Below, one piece after another: positions 9,684 through 18,753 of a stretch of DNA of 64,000 nucleotides. Location of the stretch: the NCBI RefSeq assembly GCF_011316935.1, contig NZ_WLYS01000004.1:124001-188000 (forward strand), in the 5' to 3' direction. The position numbers and the translations under genes were made by a program. Each line of letters begins with the position of its first letter. The first letter of the stretch is position 1. The notes under the pieces are model-generated. The model was given only the letters and a program-made list of their open reading frames with translations, did no database searches and was not told where the DNA came from. This DNA comes from Sphingobacterium chungjuense. GTDB lineage: Bacteria; Bacteroidota; Bacteroidia; Sphingobacteriales; Sphingobacteriaceae.

Positions 9684-10511
9684 ATGATTCAAAGGAACTC
9701 CACAAACAGACCCCATAAAAATCTCAAATTAGTATTTTTCACCTTGTTATCTTTCCTTTTGATAACAGTCTTTGGAAGTTTTAGAGAGCCGAGCACAGGT
9801 ACTCCTCCACAAAAAATCAAAACTATTGTCTTGGATGCTGGGCACGGCGGGCATGATTCAGGAGCCGTTGGTGCACAATCGCGCGAAAAAGATGTCGCCT
9901 TAGAAATCACACTAAAATTGGGTAAAAAGATTGAGCGCGAAATGTCTGGCGTGAAAGTCATTTATACCCGAGCAGACGACAGTTATCCAAAATTGTACGA
10001 GCGCCCTGCTTTAGCTAATCAAAATCATGCCGATCTATTTATATCCATCCACTTGAACTCGATAGGTCGGGGATCGAGTCGATCTGCCAAAGGCACAGAG
10101 ACTTTTGTATTAGGTTTCAACAGTATGGCAAATCAAGATGTGGCCATGCGTGAGAATGCATCCATCTTATTAGAAGATAATTACGAAGAAAATTACGATG
10201 GCTTTGATCCAAATGATCCATCTACTTACATTGTCTTTAAGTATCTAAAAAAAATGTATCGTGACCAAAGTATTAAGCTAGCAACTTATATGCAAGCAGA
10301 ATATGCTCGCTCTGGTCGGGTCAATCGGGGTGTGAAAGAACTTCCTTTGGCGGTATTGAAAACAGCGGGCATGCCTGCGGTATTGACCGAAGTTGGTTTC
10401 ATTAGCAATTCCGAAGAGGAAAGGTACATGCTATCTTCACAGGGGCAACAAGAAATAGTGGATAATCTCTTCAACGCGATAAATACCTATAGAAAAAATA
10501 TGGAACGCTAA
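9684..10511 (+). CDS. N-acetylmuramoyl-L-alanine amidase (Amidase_3), copy 2
   Basis: This 275-aa paralogue of the preceding gene has the same motifs: VLDAGHGGHDSGAVG, SREKDVALE, DLFISIHLNS and TEVGFISNSEEERYM. It also carries the FDPNDPSTYIVFK insert. A membrane segment (LVFFTLLSFLLITVFG) precedes the catalytic domain. The frame is open upstream into copy 1, but ATG 9684 is preferred because it removes that overlap and puts the hydrophobic segment near the N-terminus. The close similarity in domain, insert and C-terminus indicates an old tandem duplication. Both are predicted periplasmic peptidoglycan amidases; division of labour between them is unknown. Confidence 0.9.
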   Translation: MIQRNSTNRPHKNLKLVFFTLLSFLLITVFGSFREPSTGTPPQKIKTIVLDAGHGGHDSGAVGAQSREKDVALEITLKLGKKIEREMSGVKVIYTRADDSYPKLYERPALANQNHADLFISIHLNSIGRGSSRSAKGTETFVLGFNSMANQDVAMRENASILLEDNYEENYDGFDPNDPSTYIVFKYLKKMYRDQSIKLATYMQAEYARSGRVNRGVKELPLAVLKTAGMPAVLTEVGFISNSEEERYMLSSQGQQEIVDNLFNAINTYRKNMER

Positions 10512-10583
10512 ACTTTTCTTATATTAGAATGTTAACATACTAAAGCATCAAAATCTTACGCTATCATTTAAAGTTTACATATT

Positions 10584-11531
10584 TTGAAAATTTCAAACGA
10601 AACTAAAGTCGGAGCACTTACGGCCATCGCGATTGCATTGCTATTTATTGGCTATAGTTTTCTAAAAGGCAATGATGTATTCACTTCCGAGAACACCTAT
10701 TATACCGAGTATAATAACGTAGACGGCCTATCTGCATCAAAACCTGTAATGGTGAATGGTTATCAGATTGGCCGAGTTTCTAGCCTAAAATTGCAGGACA
10801 ATGGAAAGATTCGCGCAGAGTTTAAAATAAAGAACGATTATGCCATACCGTCCAACACGGTTGCACGCATTGTAAGTGCGGATCTATTGGGTAGCAAGGC
10901 CATCGTATTCGAATTGGGCAATAGCACCACGATGGCGCGCGATGGAGATCCTCTCCTCTCCGATATCCAAGCCAACTTGATGGAAAAGGTAGAGCCATTG
11001 CAACACAAGGTGGAAAATTTGGTGGTAAAACTGGACTCCGTTTTATCTGCTGTGAATACCACATTGGATGACGAGTTTCAGCGTGATTTCAAACAAAGTT
11101 TGCGAAGCATATCTGTATCACTGAGCAATGTAGAAAAGATCACCAACGACGTAGAAGGTTTGGTGGGATCGGAACGTATGCGTTTGGCAAAGATCATGAT
11201 GAACTTAGAGTCTATCACGAACAACTTTAAGAGATATGATGGGCAAATCAATTCTATCCTCAACAACTTGGATACGATGTCTAATAACTTAGCACAGGTT
11301 CAAGTGAAAGAGACGGTCGATAATGCCAACAAAGCGATGCAGGAAGTGCACGCCATTACACAAAAAATACAGAATGGTGAAGGTTCTATTGGCTTACTGC
11401 TTAACGACGATCAACTGTATAACAATCTGAACAATGCATCCTTGAATCTGGATAACCTGATGAAAGATGTAAAAGAAAATCCAGGACGTTATATTCGTTT
11501 GAGTATTTTCGGAAAGAAAGACACGAAGTAA
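10584..11531 (+). CDS. mlaD: MlaD/MCE family phospholipid-transport protein (TTG start)
   Basis: The 315-aa protein begins MKISNETKVGALTAIAIALLFIGYSFLKG, the usual opening of Bacteroidota MCE proteins with one N-terminal membrane anchor. An MCE domain follows (residues about 38-115: YNNVDGLSASKPVMVNGYQIG), then a long helical C-terminal region. It is the periplasmic substrate-binding part of a lipid transporter between inner and outer membranes. The start codon is TTG at 10584: the conserved N-terminal sequence begins exactly there and no ATG lies nearby. The partner mlaE/mlaF genes are not in the window. It lies 72 nt after the second amidase and ends before a strong convergent terminator. 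Confidence 0.88.
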   Translation: MKISNETKVGALTAIAIALLFIGYSFLKGNDVFTSENTYYTEYNNVDGLSASKPVMVNGYQIGRVSSLKLQDNGKIRAEFKIKNDYAIPSNTVARIVSADLLGSKAIVFELGNSTTMARDGDPLLSDIQANLMEKVEPLQHKVENLVVKLDSVLSAVNTTLDDEFQRDFKQSLRSISVSLSNVEKITNDVEGLVGSERMRLAKIMMNLESITNNFKRYDGQINSILNNLDTMSNNLAQVQVKETVDNANKAMQEVHAITQKIQNGEGSIGLLLNDDQLYNNLNNASLNLDNLMKDVKENPGRYIRLSIFGKKDTK

Positions 11532-11546
11532 ATATCGATTTACTTT

Positions 11547-11597
11547 CATATCAAAATAATAGGCCAGTGCAGTGCACTGGCCTATTATTTTGATATG
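11547..11597. terminator. Bidirectional terminator, 24-bp perfect inverted repeat
   Basis: A perfect 24-bp stem (centre GGCCAGTGC / GCACTGGCC) with a 3-nt loop (agt) lies between the convergent mlaD and S9 peptidase genes. A T-rich tract follows on the plus strand (ggatttttg). Confidence 0.85.
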
Positions 11598-11608
11598 GAT
11601 TTTTGTCG

Positions 11609-13720
11609 TTACAGAGTTTCGTCTAACCAGCGGAAGAATTCTCGCTGCCACACCTGTGCGTTGTGCCCAGAAAGTACCCAGTGGTTTTCTTCCGGTAAGT
11701 AGACCAATCGGCTTTTGATACCACGTAGTTGTGCTGCTTGAAAAGCTTCCAAACCTTGTCCAATCGGCACTCTAAAATCTTTGCCGCCTTGAATCACCAT
11801 AATTGGTGTATTCCATTTTTCGACATGCGTGATCGGGTTGAAGTCAGTATATGTCTTTTCATTCGCAGCATCCCAATACGGTCCGCCCAAGTCTTGATTC
11901 GCAAAAAACAATTCCTCCGTCGTGCCATACCACGAAGTCATATCAAACAAGCCGCAGTGAGAAATAAATGTCTTGAATCGTCCCTCGTGCACGCCAGCTA
12001 ACATAAATACAGAATAACCGCCATAAGAGGCACCAATCGCACCCAAACGTGCCGTATCGACATAGGATTCTGTAGACAAATCATCGATCGCGGATAAATA
12101 ATCGCGAATTGGCTGTCCACCCCAATCACCAGAAATATCTTCATTCCATTGCACACCCCAGCCCGGCATACCACGACGATTCGGCGCAATCACAATATAA
12201 CCTTGAGAAGCGATCAGTTGTAAATTCCAACGGAGTGAATAAAACTGCGAAACCGCAGATTGTGGCCCGCCTTGACAATACAATAAAGTCGGATATTTCT
12301 TCGCAGGATCAAAATCAGGCGGATACACCACCCAAGAAAAAAGATCTTGTCCGTCGGTGGCTTTTGTAAAACGACCTTTCACCGGCGTCTCGGCAATGTG
12401 CGCATAAGCTTCGTCATTCTCCATTGTGATTGGACTGAGTTGACGCGTTTTAAAATCGTAGCGATAGATTTCGGCAGCGCGCGTAAGACACGTAGAAGTG
12501 ACGACTAGACCACCATCATACTCACCAACCATACCTGTTATATCAAATTCGCCTTCGCTGATTTGCTCAATTTTTGGAAGTGCTTTGTTGGCTAGATTAG
12601 CTGGAACTTGGACTTCAAAAAGTTGTATCGTTCCTTTCACCGGTGCGGTAAAAAAGATTTTTTTTCCATCCTTGCTCCACGTAAACCCATTCACGGTCTC
12701 ATCCCAATGTGCCGTCAGATTCAAACGAACTTTTCCGTCTTGATCTTGGAGAATAATATCATTTTTATCGGCTTCGAACCCATCTTTTTTCATACTTAAC
12801 CAAGCCAAACGATTTCCGACCGGACTAAAATCAGGATGCGTATCATAGCCATTCATCCCTTCGGTCAGGTTGCTAACTTGTCCGCTGGCCAAATCATAAC
12901 GATAGATATCGGTATTGGTACTTAGCGCATATTCTTTACCCGCCTTTTTCTTGGCAACATATAAAACCGCCTTGCTATCGGGCGACCAAGCAAAATCTTC
13001 GGCTCCACCGAATGGCGCTTGCGGACTGTAATACGGCTTGCCTTCTAGCAAATCCACCGGCTCTCCGATTTTGCCATCGGCATAGCTAGCTACGAAGGGA
13101 TGTGCATATCGGCCATCATTAAACGAATCCCAATGCCGATAATCTAGATCATCGTATACATATACATCACTTTTGGGCAGATCTTTGTATTTGTCCGGAC
13201 TGTGAAACGGATTCACCAACACCGATTTGCTGTATAGTATGTGTTTTTTATCAGGAGATAATTTTACGTCGGCCAGCTTGCCTTCTGTTTCGGTGATTTT
13301 AGTTTTTCGGCTACCATCGCTGTACATCTTCCAGATATCGCCTTTGTAGAGATAAATGATCTCGCCTTTCGCCGTGATATCCAAGACCGATTCAGATCCT
13401 GGCTCAGTAGTAAGCTGTTTTGGGCTGCCACCTTTCACCGGAACGCTAAAAAGATTGCGCTCCGCGGAATTAGTTTCTAGATTGTAATGAGCTACGCCAT
13501 AGATGAGCTCCTTGCCATCTGGCGTTATGCGTTCGCCAGAGACACGTGCTAGTTTCCAGAGCTTTTCGGCTGTCAAAGGTTGTCTATCGGTAGAGATATT
13601 CATCACTTCGCTATCTTTGGATCGTTCCATTTTCAACGGGCCGTCTTTTAGGTTTTGTGCATGCCCTATAGTGATACTCATCACCAACAAGGCACCCAAC
13701 ATGTTTTTTGTATATGTCAT
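11609..13720 (-). CDS. S9 family (prolyl oligopeptidase-type) serine peptidase, secreted
   Basis: The 703-aa protein has a signal peptide (MTYTKNMLGALLVMSITIGHAQ). An N-terminal beta-propeller with repeated WD40-like/TolB-like blades follows (LSPDKKHILYSK, WSPDSKAVLYVAK, FSPVGNRLAWLS, WSKDGKKIFFT). The C-terminal alpha/beta-hydrolase domain has a nucleophile motif GASYGGYS (Ser about 565), Asp about 648 in GGKDFRVP and His about 680 in EENHWV. This is the S9C acylaminoacyl-peptidase/dipeptidyl-peptidase arrangement, probably a periplasmic oligopeptidase. It starts 28 nt downstream of the recN stop, so it may share that transcript. Confidence 0.9.
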   Translation of the reverse strand: MTYTKNMLGALLVMSITIGHAQNLKDGPLKMERSKDSEVMNISTDRQPLTAEKLWKLARVSGERITPDGKELIYGVAHYNLETNSAERNLFSVPVKGGSPKQLTTEPGSESVLDITAKGEIIYLYKGDIWKMYSDGSRKTKITETEGKLADVKLSPDKKHILYSKSVLVNPFHSPDKYKDLPKSDVYVYDDLDYRHWDSFNDGRYAHPFVASYADGKIGEPVDLLEGKPYYSPQAPFGGAEDFAWSPDSKAVLYVAKKKAGKEYALSTNTDIYRYDLASGQVSNLTEGMNGYDTHPDFSPVGNRLAWLSMKKDGFEADKNDIILQDQDGKVRLNLTAHWDETVNGFTWSKDGKKIFFTAPVKGTIQLFEVQVPANLANKALPKIEQISEGEFDITGMVGEYDGGLVVTSTCLTRAAEIYRYDFKTRQLSPITMENDEAYAHIAETPVKGRFTKATDGQDLFSWVVYPPDFDPAKKYPTLLYCQGGPQSAVSQFYSLRWNLQLIASQGYIVIAPNRRGMPGWGVQWNEDISGDWGGQPIRDYLSAIDDLSTESYVDTARLGAIGASYGGYSVFMLAGVHEGRFKTFISHCGLFDMTSWYGTTEELFFANQDLGGPYWDAANEKTYTDFNPITHVEKWNTPIMVIQGGKDFRVPIGQGLEAFQAAQLRGIKSRLVYLPEENHWVLSGHNAQVWQREFFRWLDETL

Positions 13721-13748
13721 GTGTTGTTGTTTGTTGCGTTAGCATTTA

Positions 13749-15404
13749 TTATCCAGCGATCAATTCTTTGGCATGTTGCAACGCGGCATCTCCAGGGTTC
13801 GCGCCGCTCAGCATTTTAGCAATTTCTACGATGCGCTCTTCGGATGCCAGTGCTTCGATTCTCGAAAGTGTACGCTCCGCTTGATCTTCTTTATACACTT
13901 TAAAATGCCGTTTACCTTTCGAAGCAATCTGTGGCAGGTGAGTAATAGCAATGACTTGCATGTGCGCGGCCAAGGTATCCATCACGTCGCCAACTTGTAA
14001 AGCGACTTCGCCTGATATACCTGTATCGATCTCATCAAATATTATGGTTGGCAAAGCCGATGATCGTGCGACCAACGATTTCACGGCAAGCATCACTCGC
14101 GAAAGTTCACCGCCGGAAGCTACTTTGTGAATAGGCTGCGGTGTTTGCCCTTTATTGGCAGAGAACAAGAAACTGACTTTATCCATTCCTTGTGGATGAA
14201 ACTGTTCGCCCTGCGTCAAATCAATCTGCAGTATGGCATTGGGCATGCCCACCTTTTGGAGAGTTTGTTCAATTTCCTTTTTGATCTGAGCTAGCACCGA
14301 TTTCCGTTTATCCGACACAATTAGCGCTGCTTCCTGAGTGGCTTTTTCGTATTTGGCAACTTCATTAGTCAAGCGAGCGACTTCCTCCTCTTGATCGTTC
14401 AATGATTTAATCTTTTCTCTCAGGCTATCTCTTAGCGCAATTAGCTCTACAACATCGGCAACGCGGTATTTTTGCACCAAGCTGTAGAGAGTAGACAGGC
14501 GTTCGGTGACGAATTGTAAGCGCTCTTCGTCGACATTAATGGTTTGTTCTTGCTGTACTATTTCGGCAGCAATATCTTTCATCTCGATGATATTGCTATT
14601 CAAGCGAGCCAGCAAATCATCGCCCGTTAGCAAAAAGTTGCTAATGCGTTGCAATTCGTGCTGCGTATCGCGTAAACTTTGCAATACACTCTGCTCAGAT
14701 TCTTCTAATAGATGAATCGAGGATAATAATCCCCTTTTGATGTCTTCGGCATTTTCTAATTGGAGTTGCTCCGCTTCCAATTCCTCTACCTCTCCATCCC
14801 TCAACTGAACGACATCTAATTCATTCACCACAAATTGGTTATAATCCAGCTCAGCATTAGACTGCGCAATTTGCTCTTCTACCTGCCGCAATGACGCTAC
14901 TGCTTTCTTGTAGCCTTTTAGTTGTGTTTTATACTGACTTAAATTGTCTGCATTATTGGCTACACTATCCAGCACCAGAAATTGAAAATCTTCGGTATTG
15001 ATCTGCGTGGTTGCTTGCTGCGAATGAATATCAATGAGCCGCTCACTCAGCGACTTCAACACTTGCAAGGTAACGGGCGAATCGTTGACAAAAGCACGCG
15101 ATTTGCCTTCGGCACTAATTTCGCGCCGGATGATGGTCTCGGCTTCGTAATCCAGATCTTGTTCGTCGAACAGATCTTTCAGCGCATAATGGCGAATATC
15201 AAAGTAGCCTTCGATAATGCATTTACTACCTTCGTTAAATACATACTTCCCTTCTACCCGATTGCCCAAAATCAATCCAAGCGCGCCCATGATGATGGAT
15301 TTACCCGCGCCGGTCTCTCCGGTAATGATGTTTAGTTTGTCATCAAACTCGATATCCAAAGAATCGATCAAGGCGTAATTTCTAATCAGGAGCTTTCGTA
15401 GCAT
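13749..15404 (-). CDS. recN: DNA repair protein RecN
   Basis: The 551-aa SMC-like ATPase has a Walker A motif GETGAGKS at residues 29-36 and a central coiled coil (about 150-350, rich in Glu/Gln/Leu). The C-terminal ABC half has ASGGELSRVMLAVK (signature), TIIFDEIDTGISGEVA (Walker B) and AITHLPQIA. RecN acts early in double-strand break repair by holding DNA ends. The frame is open up to 15518, but the conserved N-terminus MLRKLLIRNYALID starts at 15404 and a -7 promoter element lies at 15427-15434, so the shorter start is used. The total length then equals the usual RecN length. Confidence 0.96.
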   Translation of the reverse strand: MLRKLLIRNYALIDSLDIEFDDKLNIITGETGAGKSIIMGALGLILGNRVEGKYVFNEGSKCIIEGYFDIRHYALKDLFDEQDLDYEAETIIRREISAEGKSRAFVNDSPVTLQVLKSLSERLIDIHSQQATTQINTEDFQFLVLDSVANNADNLSQYKTQLKGYKKAVASLRQVEEQIAQSNAELDYNQFVVNELDVVQLRDGEVEELEAEQLQLENAEDIKRGLLSSIHLLEESEQSVLQSLRDTQHELQRISNFLLTGDDLLARLNSNIIEMKDIAAEIVQQEQTINVDEERLQFVTERLSTLYSLVQKYRVADVVELIALRDSLREKIKSLNDQEEEVARLTNEVAKYEKATQEAALIVSDKRKSVLAQIKKEIEQTLQKVGMPNAILQIDLTQGEQFHPQGMDKVSFLFSANKGQTPQPIHKVASGGELSRVMLAVKSLVARSSALPTIIFDEIDTGISGEVALQVGDVMDTLAAHMQVIAITHLPQIASKGKRHFKVYKEDQAERTLSRIEALASEERIVEIAKMLSGANPGDAALQHAKELIAG

Positions 15405-15426
15405 GCGTTGTGCGTTATGATATAAC

Positions 15427-15434
15427 CAAAGATA
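15427..15434 (-). promoter_or_regulatory. -7 promoter element (TATCTTTG) for recN
   Basis: Exact TAnnTTTG on the minus strand, 22 nt before the ATG at 15404. It lies inside the longer open frame and therefore supports the short recN start. Confidence 0.55.
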
Positions 15435-15488
15435 AAAAGGATTTATTACATACGCTGACGGAGGAATACGGATTGTGTCGGAAATCCG

Positions 15489-15496
15489 TATTTTTG
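15489..15496 (+). promoter_or_regulatory. -7 promoter element (TATTTTTG), leaderless sprT-like gene
   Basis: Exact TAnnTTTG ending 4 nt before the ATG at 15501. With the usual spacing, transcription would start at or next to the A of the start codon. Confidence 0.55.
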
Positions 15497-15500
15497 TGTA

Positions 15501-16118
15501 ATGCCTGATTTCAGCCAATCACTTTCTAAATACATGCCCGAAGCGGCAGCGCCTATTGTTTCGCAATGGATTGTCGATACCAAATGTCGTTTTCGAGTGG
15601 CCAAATCGCGCAGCAGCAAACTCGGAGATTATCGTGCACCATTCCAAGGGCAAACGCATCAAATCTCGGTAAACCACGATCTGAATCCATATGCTTTCTT
15701 GATCACGACGGTGCATGAATTTGCCCATCTAAAAACGTGGACGCAGTACAAAGATCGGGTAAAACCACACGGAAAAGAATGGAAAAACAATTTTAAAGAG
15801 TTGATGACGCCGTTCTTCAAACTACAGGTTTTGCCACATGATGTCACCATGGCCTTGTTGCAATACATGGACAATCCGGCCGCTTCCAGCTGCACGGATC
15901 TCAACTTGTATCGCACCTTGAAAAAACATGACGTGGTTGCGAGCGAATTTATTACGGTGGAATCTATCCCCACAGAAAGTGTTTTCTCGTTGAAAAATGG
16001 TCGTGTTTTTCAGAAAAAAGAAAAACTACGAAAGCGATTCAAATGCATGGAACTTTCTACTGGGAAATATTACCTCATTCATCCCATTGCGGAAGTAATT
16101 CCAGTGCCAACTCCGTAA
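15501..16118 (+). CDS. SprT-like zinc metalloprotein
   Basis: The 205-aa protein has a SprT-like core: TVHEFAHLKTW with the zinc-binding HExxH at residues 72-76 and a probable third ligand His90 in KPHGKEWKNNF. The C-terminal part is basic and lacks an obvious zinc-ribbon CxxC pair. SprT/Spartan-like proteins include DNA-protein crosslink proteases in eukaryotes; the bacterial members are little characterised. It is divergent from recN with about 95 nt between starts, so a link with DNA repair is possible but only inferred. There is no signal peptide, so it is cytoplasmic. Confidence 0.85.
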   Translation: MPDFSQSLSKYMPEAAAPIVSQWIVDTKCRFRVAKSRSSKLGDYRAPFQGQTHQISVNHDLNPYAFLITTVHEFAHLKTWTQYKDRVKPHGKEWKNNFKELMTPFFKLQVLPHDVTMALLQYMDNPAASSCTDLNLYRTLKKHDVVASEFITVESIPTESVFSLKNGRVFQKKEKLRKRFKCMELSTGKYYLIHPIAEVIPVPTP

Positions 16119-16151
16119 ATCGCTATAATAGCGTAATTTGAGAAGAACCCT

Positions 16152-16159
16152 TATATTTG
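16152..16159 (+). promoter_or_regulatory. -7 promoter element (TATATTTG), leaderless M28 peptidase gene
   Basis: Exact TAnnTTTG ending 4 nt before the ATG at 16164, the same spacing as in the sprT-like and trmD genes. Confidence 0.55.
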
Positions 16160-16163
16160 AATT

Positions 16164-17819
16164 ATGTATAAAACGCTACCTATTCTCGCAGCTTCACTGC
16201 TTGCGTTAGCATCTTGCCATCAGAAAACCGAACAATACGATGCATCCAGCTTGGATTCAGCCGCGATGTCGGCCATTTCGGAAGAAAGCTACCGTAATTA
16301 TGTCGCCGAATTATCCTCCGATGATTTTCTGGGCAGAAAACCATTCACCAAGGGAGATACCTTGGCAGTGCAGTATATCGAAAAACAATTTAAGGCTTTG
16401 GGATTAGCACCCGGAAATGGTGATTCCTATTTTCAGGAAGTTCCGATGGTGCAAATTGATGCAAAACCTACCAATACGACTTGGACATTTAGCGGGGCTA
16501 AAGGACAAGTTAATGCGAAGTACTTAGATGATTTTGTGATCTCTACACCGCAGATGAATGAAAAAGTTCAAATATCAGATTCGGAATTGGTATTTGTCGG
16601 ATTTGGCATTGTAGCACCGGAGTTTGACTGGAACGATTATGCTGGCGTAGATGTAAAAGGAAAAACCGTGGTCGCGATGGTTTCTGACCCCGGCCGATAT
16701 GATAAAGATCTGTTCAAAGCAGATACCATGACTTATTATGGTCGTTGGAATTATAAATACGAGGAAGCGGCACGACAAGGCGCTGCTGGCGTAATATTAA
16801 TTCATGAAACAACTGCCGCCAGCTACGGCTGGAATGTGGTAAGATCGGGTTGGTCAGGACCACAATTGAGTTTGGTACCAGCGGCTGATGCACAAAATGT
16901 GCAGTTTCAAAGTTGGATTACCACGCCCATTGCCAACCAATTATTTGCAATCAGTGCTCTAAATGCGAGCATCATGGAAGAGGCGAAGAAACCAGGTTTC
17001 CAAGCACGCGCGATGGGCATCACAACCGGAGTAGATTTGCAAAGCAAAATCCGAAAGTCTGCTTCCAATAATGTTGTCGCACAATTGAAGGGCACAAAGA
17101 GACCCGACGAAGTCGTTATTTACACCGCACATTGGGATCACTTGGGCGTAGGCGAAGCGGTAGATGGCGATTCTATTTTCAACGGTGCGATCGATAATGC
17201 TGCTGGTGTATCGGCGCTTTTCGAAATTGCAAAAGCTTTCCAAGCAGCGAAAGTAAAACCCGAACGTACGATTGTATTTATGGCGGTTACAGCCGAGGAA
17301 GAAGGATTATTGGGCTCGCAGTATTATACCGAACATCCTATTTTCCCAATCCATAAAACGGTCGGAAACTTAAATATGGACGCCTTCAATGCGGTTGGCG
17401 CTACCAAAGGGGTTTCCATCGTTGGCCGTGGGCAGACGGAATTAGAAGATTATGTGGAACGTTCGGCAGCAAAATTTGATCGTATCATCGTAGATGCTGG
17501 AAATCCATCTTCTGGTGGTTTTTACCGTTCGGATCATTTTAACTTTGTGAAAATGGGCGTACCGGGATTGTTTATGGGCAGCGGTGGCGATTATCTAGAA
17601 ACTGACAGCGTCGCTTTGAATAAACGTAAAGAAGCCTTGGCGGGAACTTACCATACGGTCGCAGATGAGTATAATGAAAATTGGGATTTCTCCGGAATCT
17701 TGGCCGATATTCGCCTTTTCTTTGATATCGGCTACACGCTGAGTATGGAGAAGGTATTTCCGAATTTCAAAGCGAAGTCAGAATTCAAAGAATTAGGCGA
17801 CAAACGACTATCAAAGTAG
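16164..17819 (+). CDS. M28 family zinc aminopeptidase, lipoprotein
   Basis: The 551-aa protein has a lipoprotein signal ending ALASC (Cys18). A protease-associated (PA) insert lies at about 130-270 (DYAGVDVKGKTVVAMVSDPG). The M28 catalytic domain has zinc ligands in YTAHWDHLGVG (His), GAIDNAAGVSA (Asp), TAEEEGLLGSQYY (general base and ligand Glu), NLNMDAFN (Asp) and GTYHTVADEY (His). Members are di-zinc aminopeptidases that remove N-terminal residues from peptides; this one should be anchored in the periplasm or on the outer membrane. All metal ligands are present. It has its own promoter just upstream. Confidence 0.92.
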   Translation: MYKTLPILAASLLALASCHQKTEQYDASSLDSAAMSAISEESYRNYVAELSSDDFLGRKPFTKGDTLAVQYIEKQFKALGLAPGNGDSYFQEVPMVQIDAKPTNTTWTFSGAKGQVNAKYLDDFVISTPQMNEKVQISDSELVFVGFGIVAPEFDWNDYAGVDVKGKTVVAMVSDPGRYDKDLFKADTMTYYGRWNYKYEEAARQGAAGVILIHETTAASYGWNVVRSGWSGPQLSLVPAADAQNVQFQSWITTPIANQLFAISALNASIMEEAKKPGFQARAMGITTGVDLQSKIRKSASNNVVAQLKGTKRPDEVVIYTAHWDHLGVGEAVDGDSIFNGAIDNAAGVSALFEIAKAFQAAKVKPERTIVFMAVTAEEEGLLGSQYYTEHPIFPIHKTVGNLNMDAFNAVGATKGVSIVGRGQTELEDYVERSAAKFDRIIVDAGNPSSGGFYRSDHFNFVKMGVPGLFMGSGGDYLETDSVALNKRKEALAGTYHTVADEYNENWDFSGILADIRLFFDIGYTLSMEKVFPNFKAKSEFKELGDKRLSK

Positions 17820-17827
17820 TATATTTG
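17820..17827 (+). promoter_or_regulatory. -7 promoter element (TATATTTG) for small membrane protein gene
   Basis: Exact TAnnTTTG, 44 nt before the ATG at 17872. It overlaps the end of the M28 peptidase stop codon. Confidence 0.45.
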
Positions 17828-17871
17828 CGCCGAGATAATGTATTGAAGTACTAATTTTTACGATAACTGGA

Positions 17872-18285
17872 ATGAAACATTTACACTCTACACTTGCTGT
17901 AGTATTGCTAATCGCGTTGGTAGTATCTATAGTAATTACACTGGTTAATTACTTAAAATATCGCCCATACAACCGGAAAATTGCGTTGATCGGTTTGATC
18001 AGCGGACACATACAGGTGCTTATAGGAATCATCTATTTCATCACGCTTCAATACTACAGCATGTTCTCAGGAGCAGTTATGAAAGATAGCTTAATGCGAT
18101 TCAAAGTCATTGAGCACCCACTTGCTATGTTGTTAGGTGTAGTCGCGATTACGATTGGATATTCGAAAGCGAAGCGAATGACTGACGATTGGAAAGCAAA
18201 CCAAACGGTTTTCATTTTCTATATCATCGGTTTGATTCTTTTTCTATCACGTATTCCTTGGAAAACTTGGTCGCTATTTGCATAA
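17872..18285 (+). CDS. Four-helix integral membrane protein of unknown function
   Basis: The 137-aa protein has four predicted transmembrane helices: about 6-26 (TLAVVLLIALVVSIVITL), 37-58 (IALIGLISGHIQVLIGIIYF), 82-100 (EHPLAMLLGVVAITIGY) and 115-130 (TVFIFYIIGLILFL). His46 and His83 fall inside or at the edge of helices 2 and 3, which would be compatible with a haem-binding cytochrome-b-like bundle. I have no independent evidence for haem. I do not recognise a characterised homologue. It has its own promoter and is followed by a clear terminator at 18315-18343, so it is a one-gene unit. Confidence 0.75.
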   Translation: MKHLHSTLAVVLLIALVVSIVITLVNYLKYRPYNRKIALIGLISGHIQVLIGIIYFITLQYYSMFSGAVMKDSLMRFKVIEHPLAMLLGVVAITIGYSKAKRMTDDWKANQTVFIFYIIGLILFLSRIPWKTWSLFA

Positions 18286-18314
18286 GACAATAAGTCTATA
18301 GAAAGTTTAGGAAG

Positions 18315-18343
18315 CGCTCAAACGTTGTTTGGGCGTTTTTTTT
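18315..18343 (+). terminator. Intrinsic terminator
   Basis: CGCTCAAAC pairs with GTTTGGGCG (one G-U pair) across a gtt loop and is followed by eight T. It terminates the small membrane protein gene. Confidence 0.9.
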
Positions 18344-18386
18344 GTTATATTAAAGGATCAAAGTCAAAAACCAGAACTTGCTGAAC

Positions 18387-18734
18387 ATGCCTAAAGAATT
18401 TATAGACATCATTCTGATCGACCTTTTTATAATAGCAGTCCCTTTGTTGCTGTATTTTTTTCCGCCAAAAAATATCAATTCTTTTTATGGTTACAGAACA
18501 ACCCGTTCAACAAATAATATCGAGAATTGGCGGTTTTCGCAACGGTATTTTTCAAAACAATGGATGCTTTTAGCGCCCGTAATCCTCGTGGTTCAAGTTT
18601 TATTGATATACTTTACCGATCATGACTTGAAATCAAAGTCGTCGATGATACTTCCCATTTCTATGGCTTTGTATTTTGTAGGCAGCTTTGTTTGCATACT
18701 TCGAACGGAGCAAAAATTAAAAAAATTGATGTGA
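18387..18734 (+). CDS. SdpI/YhfL family membrane protein
   Basis: The 115-aa protein has three hydrophobic segments (about 6-25, 57-75, 89-107). It carries the family motif NSFYGYRTTRSTNNIENWRFSQRY between the first and second, matching the SdpI-type pattern YGyRT..S..n...W..aq.y. SdpI of Bacillus is an immunity membrane protein against a secreted toxin, but most members have no known role and no toxin gene is seen here. The ATG at 18387 is preferred to a TTG three codons earlier. It is convergent with the ABC ATPase gene, with only 19 nt between stops. Confidence 0.75.
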   Translation: MPKEFIDIILIDLFIIAVPLLLYFFPPKNINSFYGYRTTRSTNNIENWRFSQRYFSKQWMLLAPVILVVQVLLIYFTDHDLKSKSSMILPISMALYFVGSFVCILRTEQKLKKLM

Positions 18735-18753
18735 ATAATGAGAATAGCTACCG

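Noticed and set aside
15405..15518. N-terminal extension of RecN
   Set aside because: The extra 38 residues do not resemble RecN, and a promoter element at 15427-15434 lies within them.
18387..18734. Toxin-immunity system based on the SdpI-like gene
   Set aside because: No toxin or SdpR-like gene is nearby; the family name alone does not support it.
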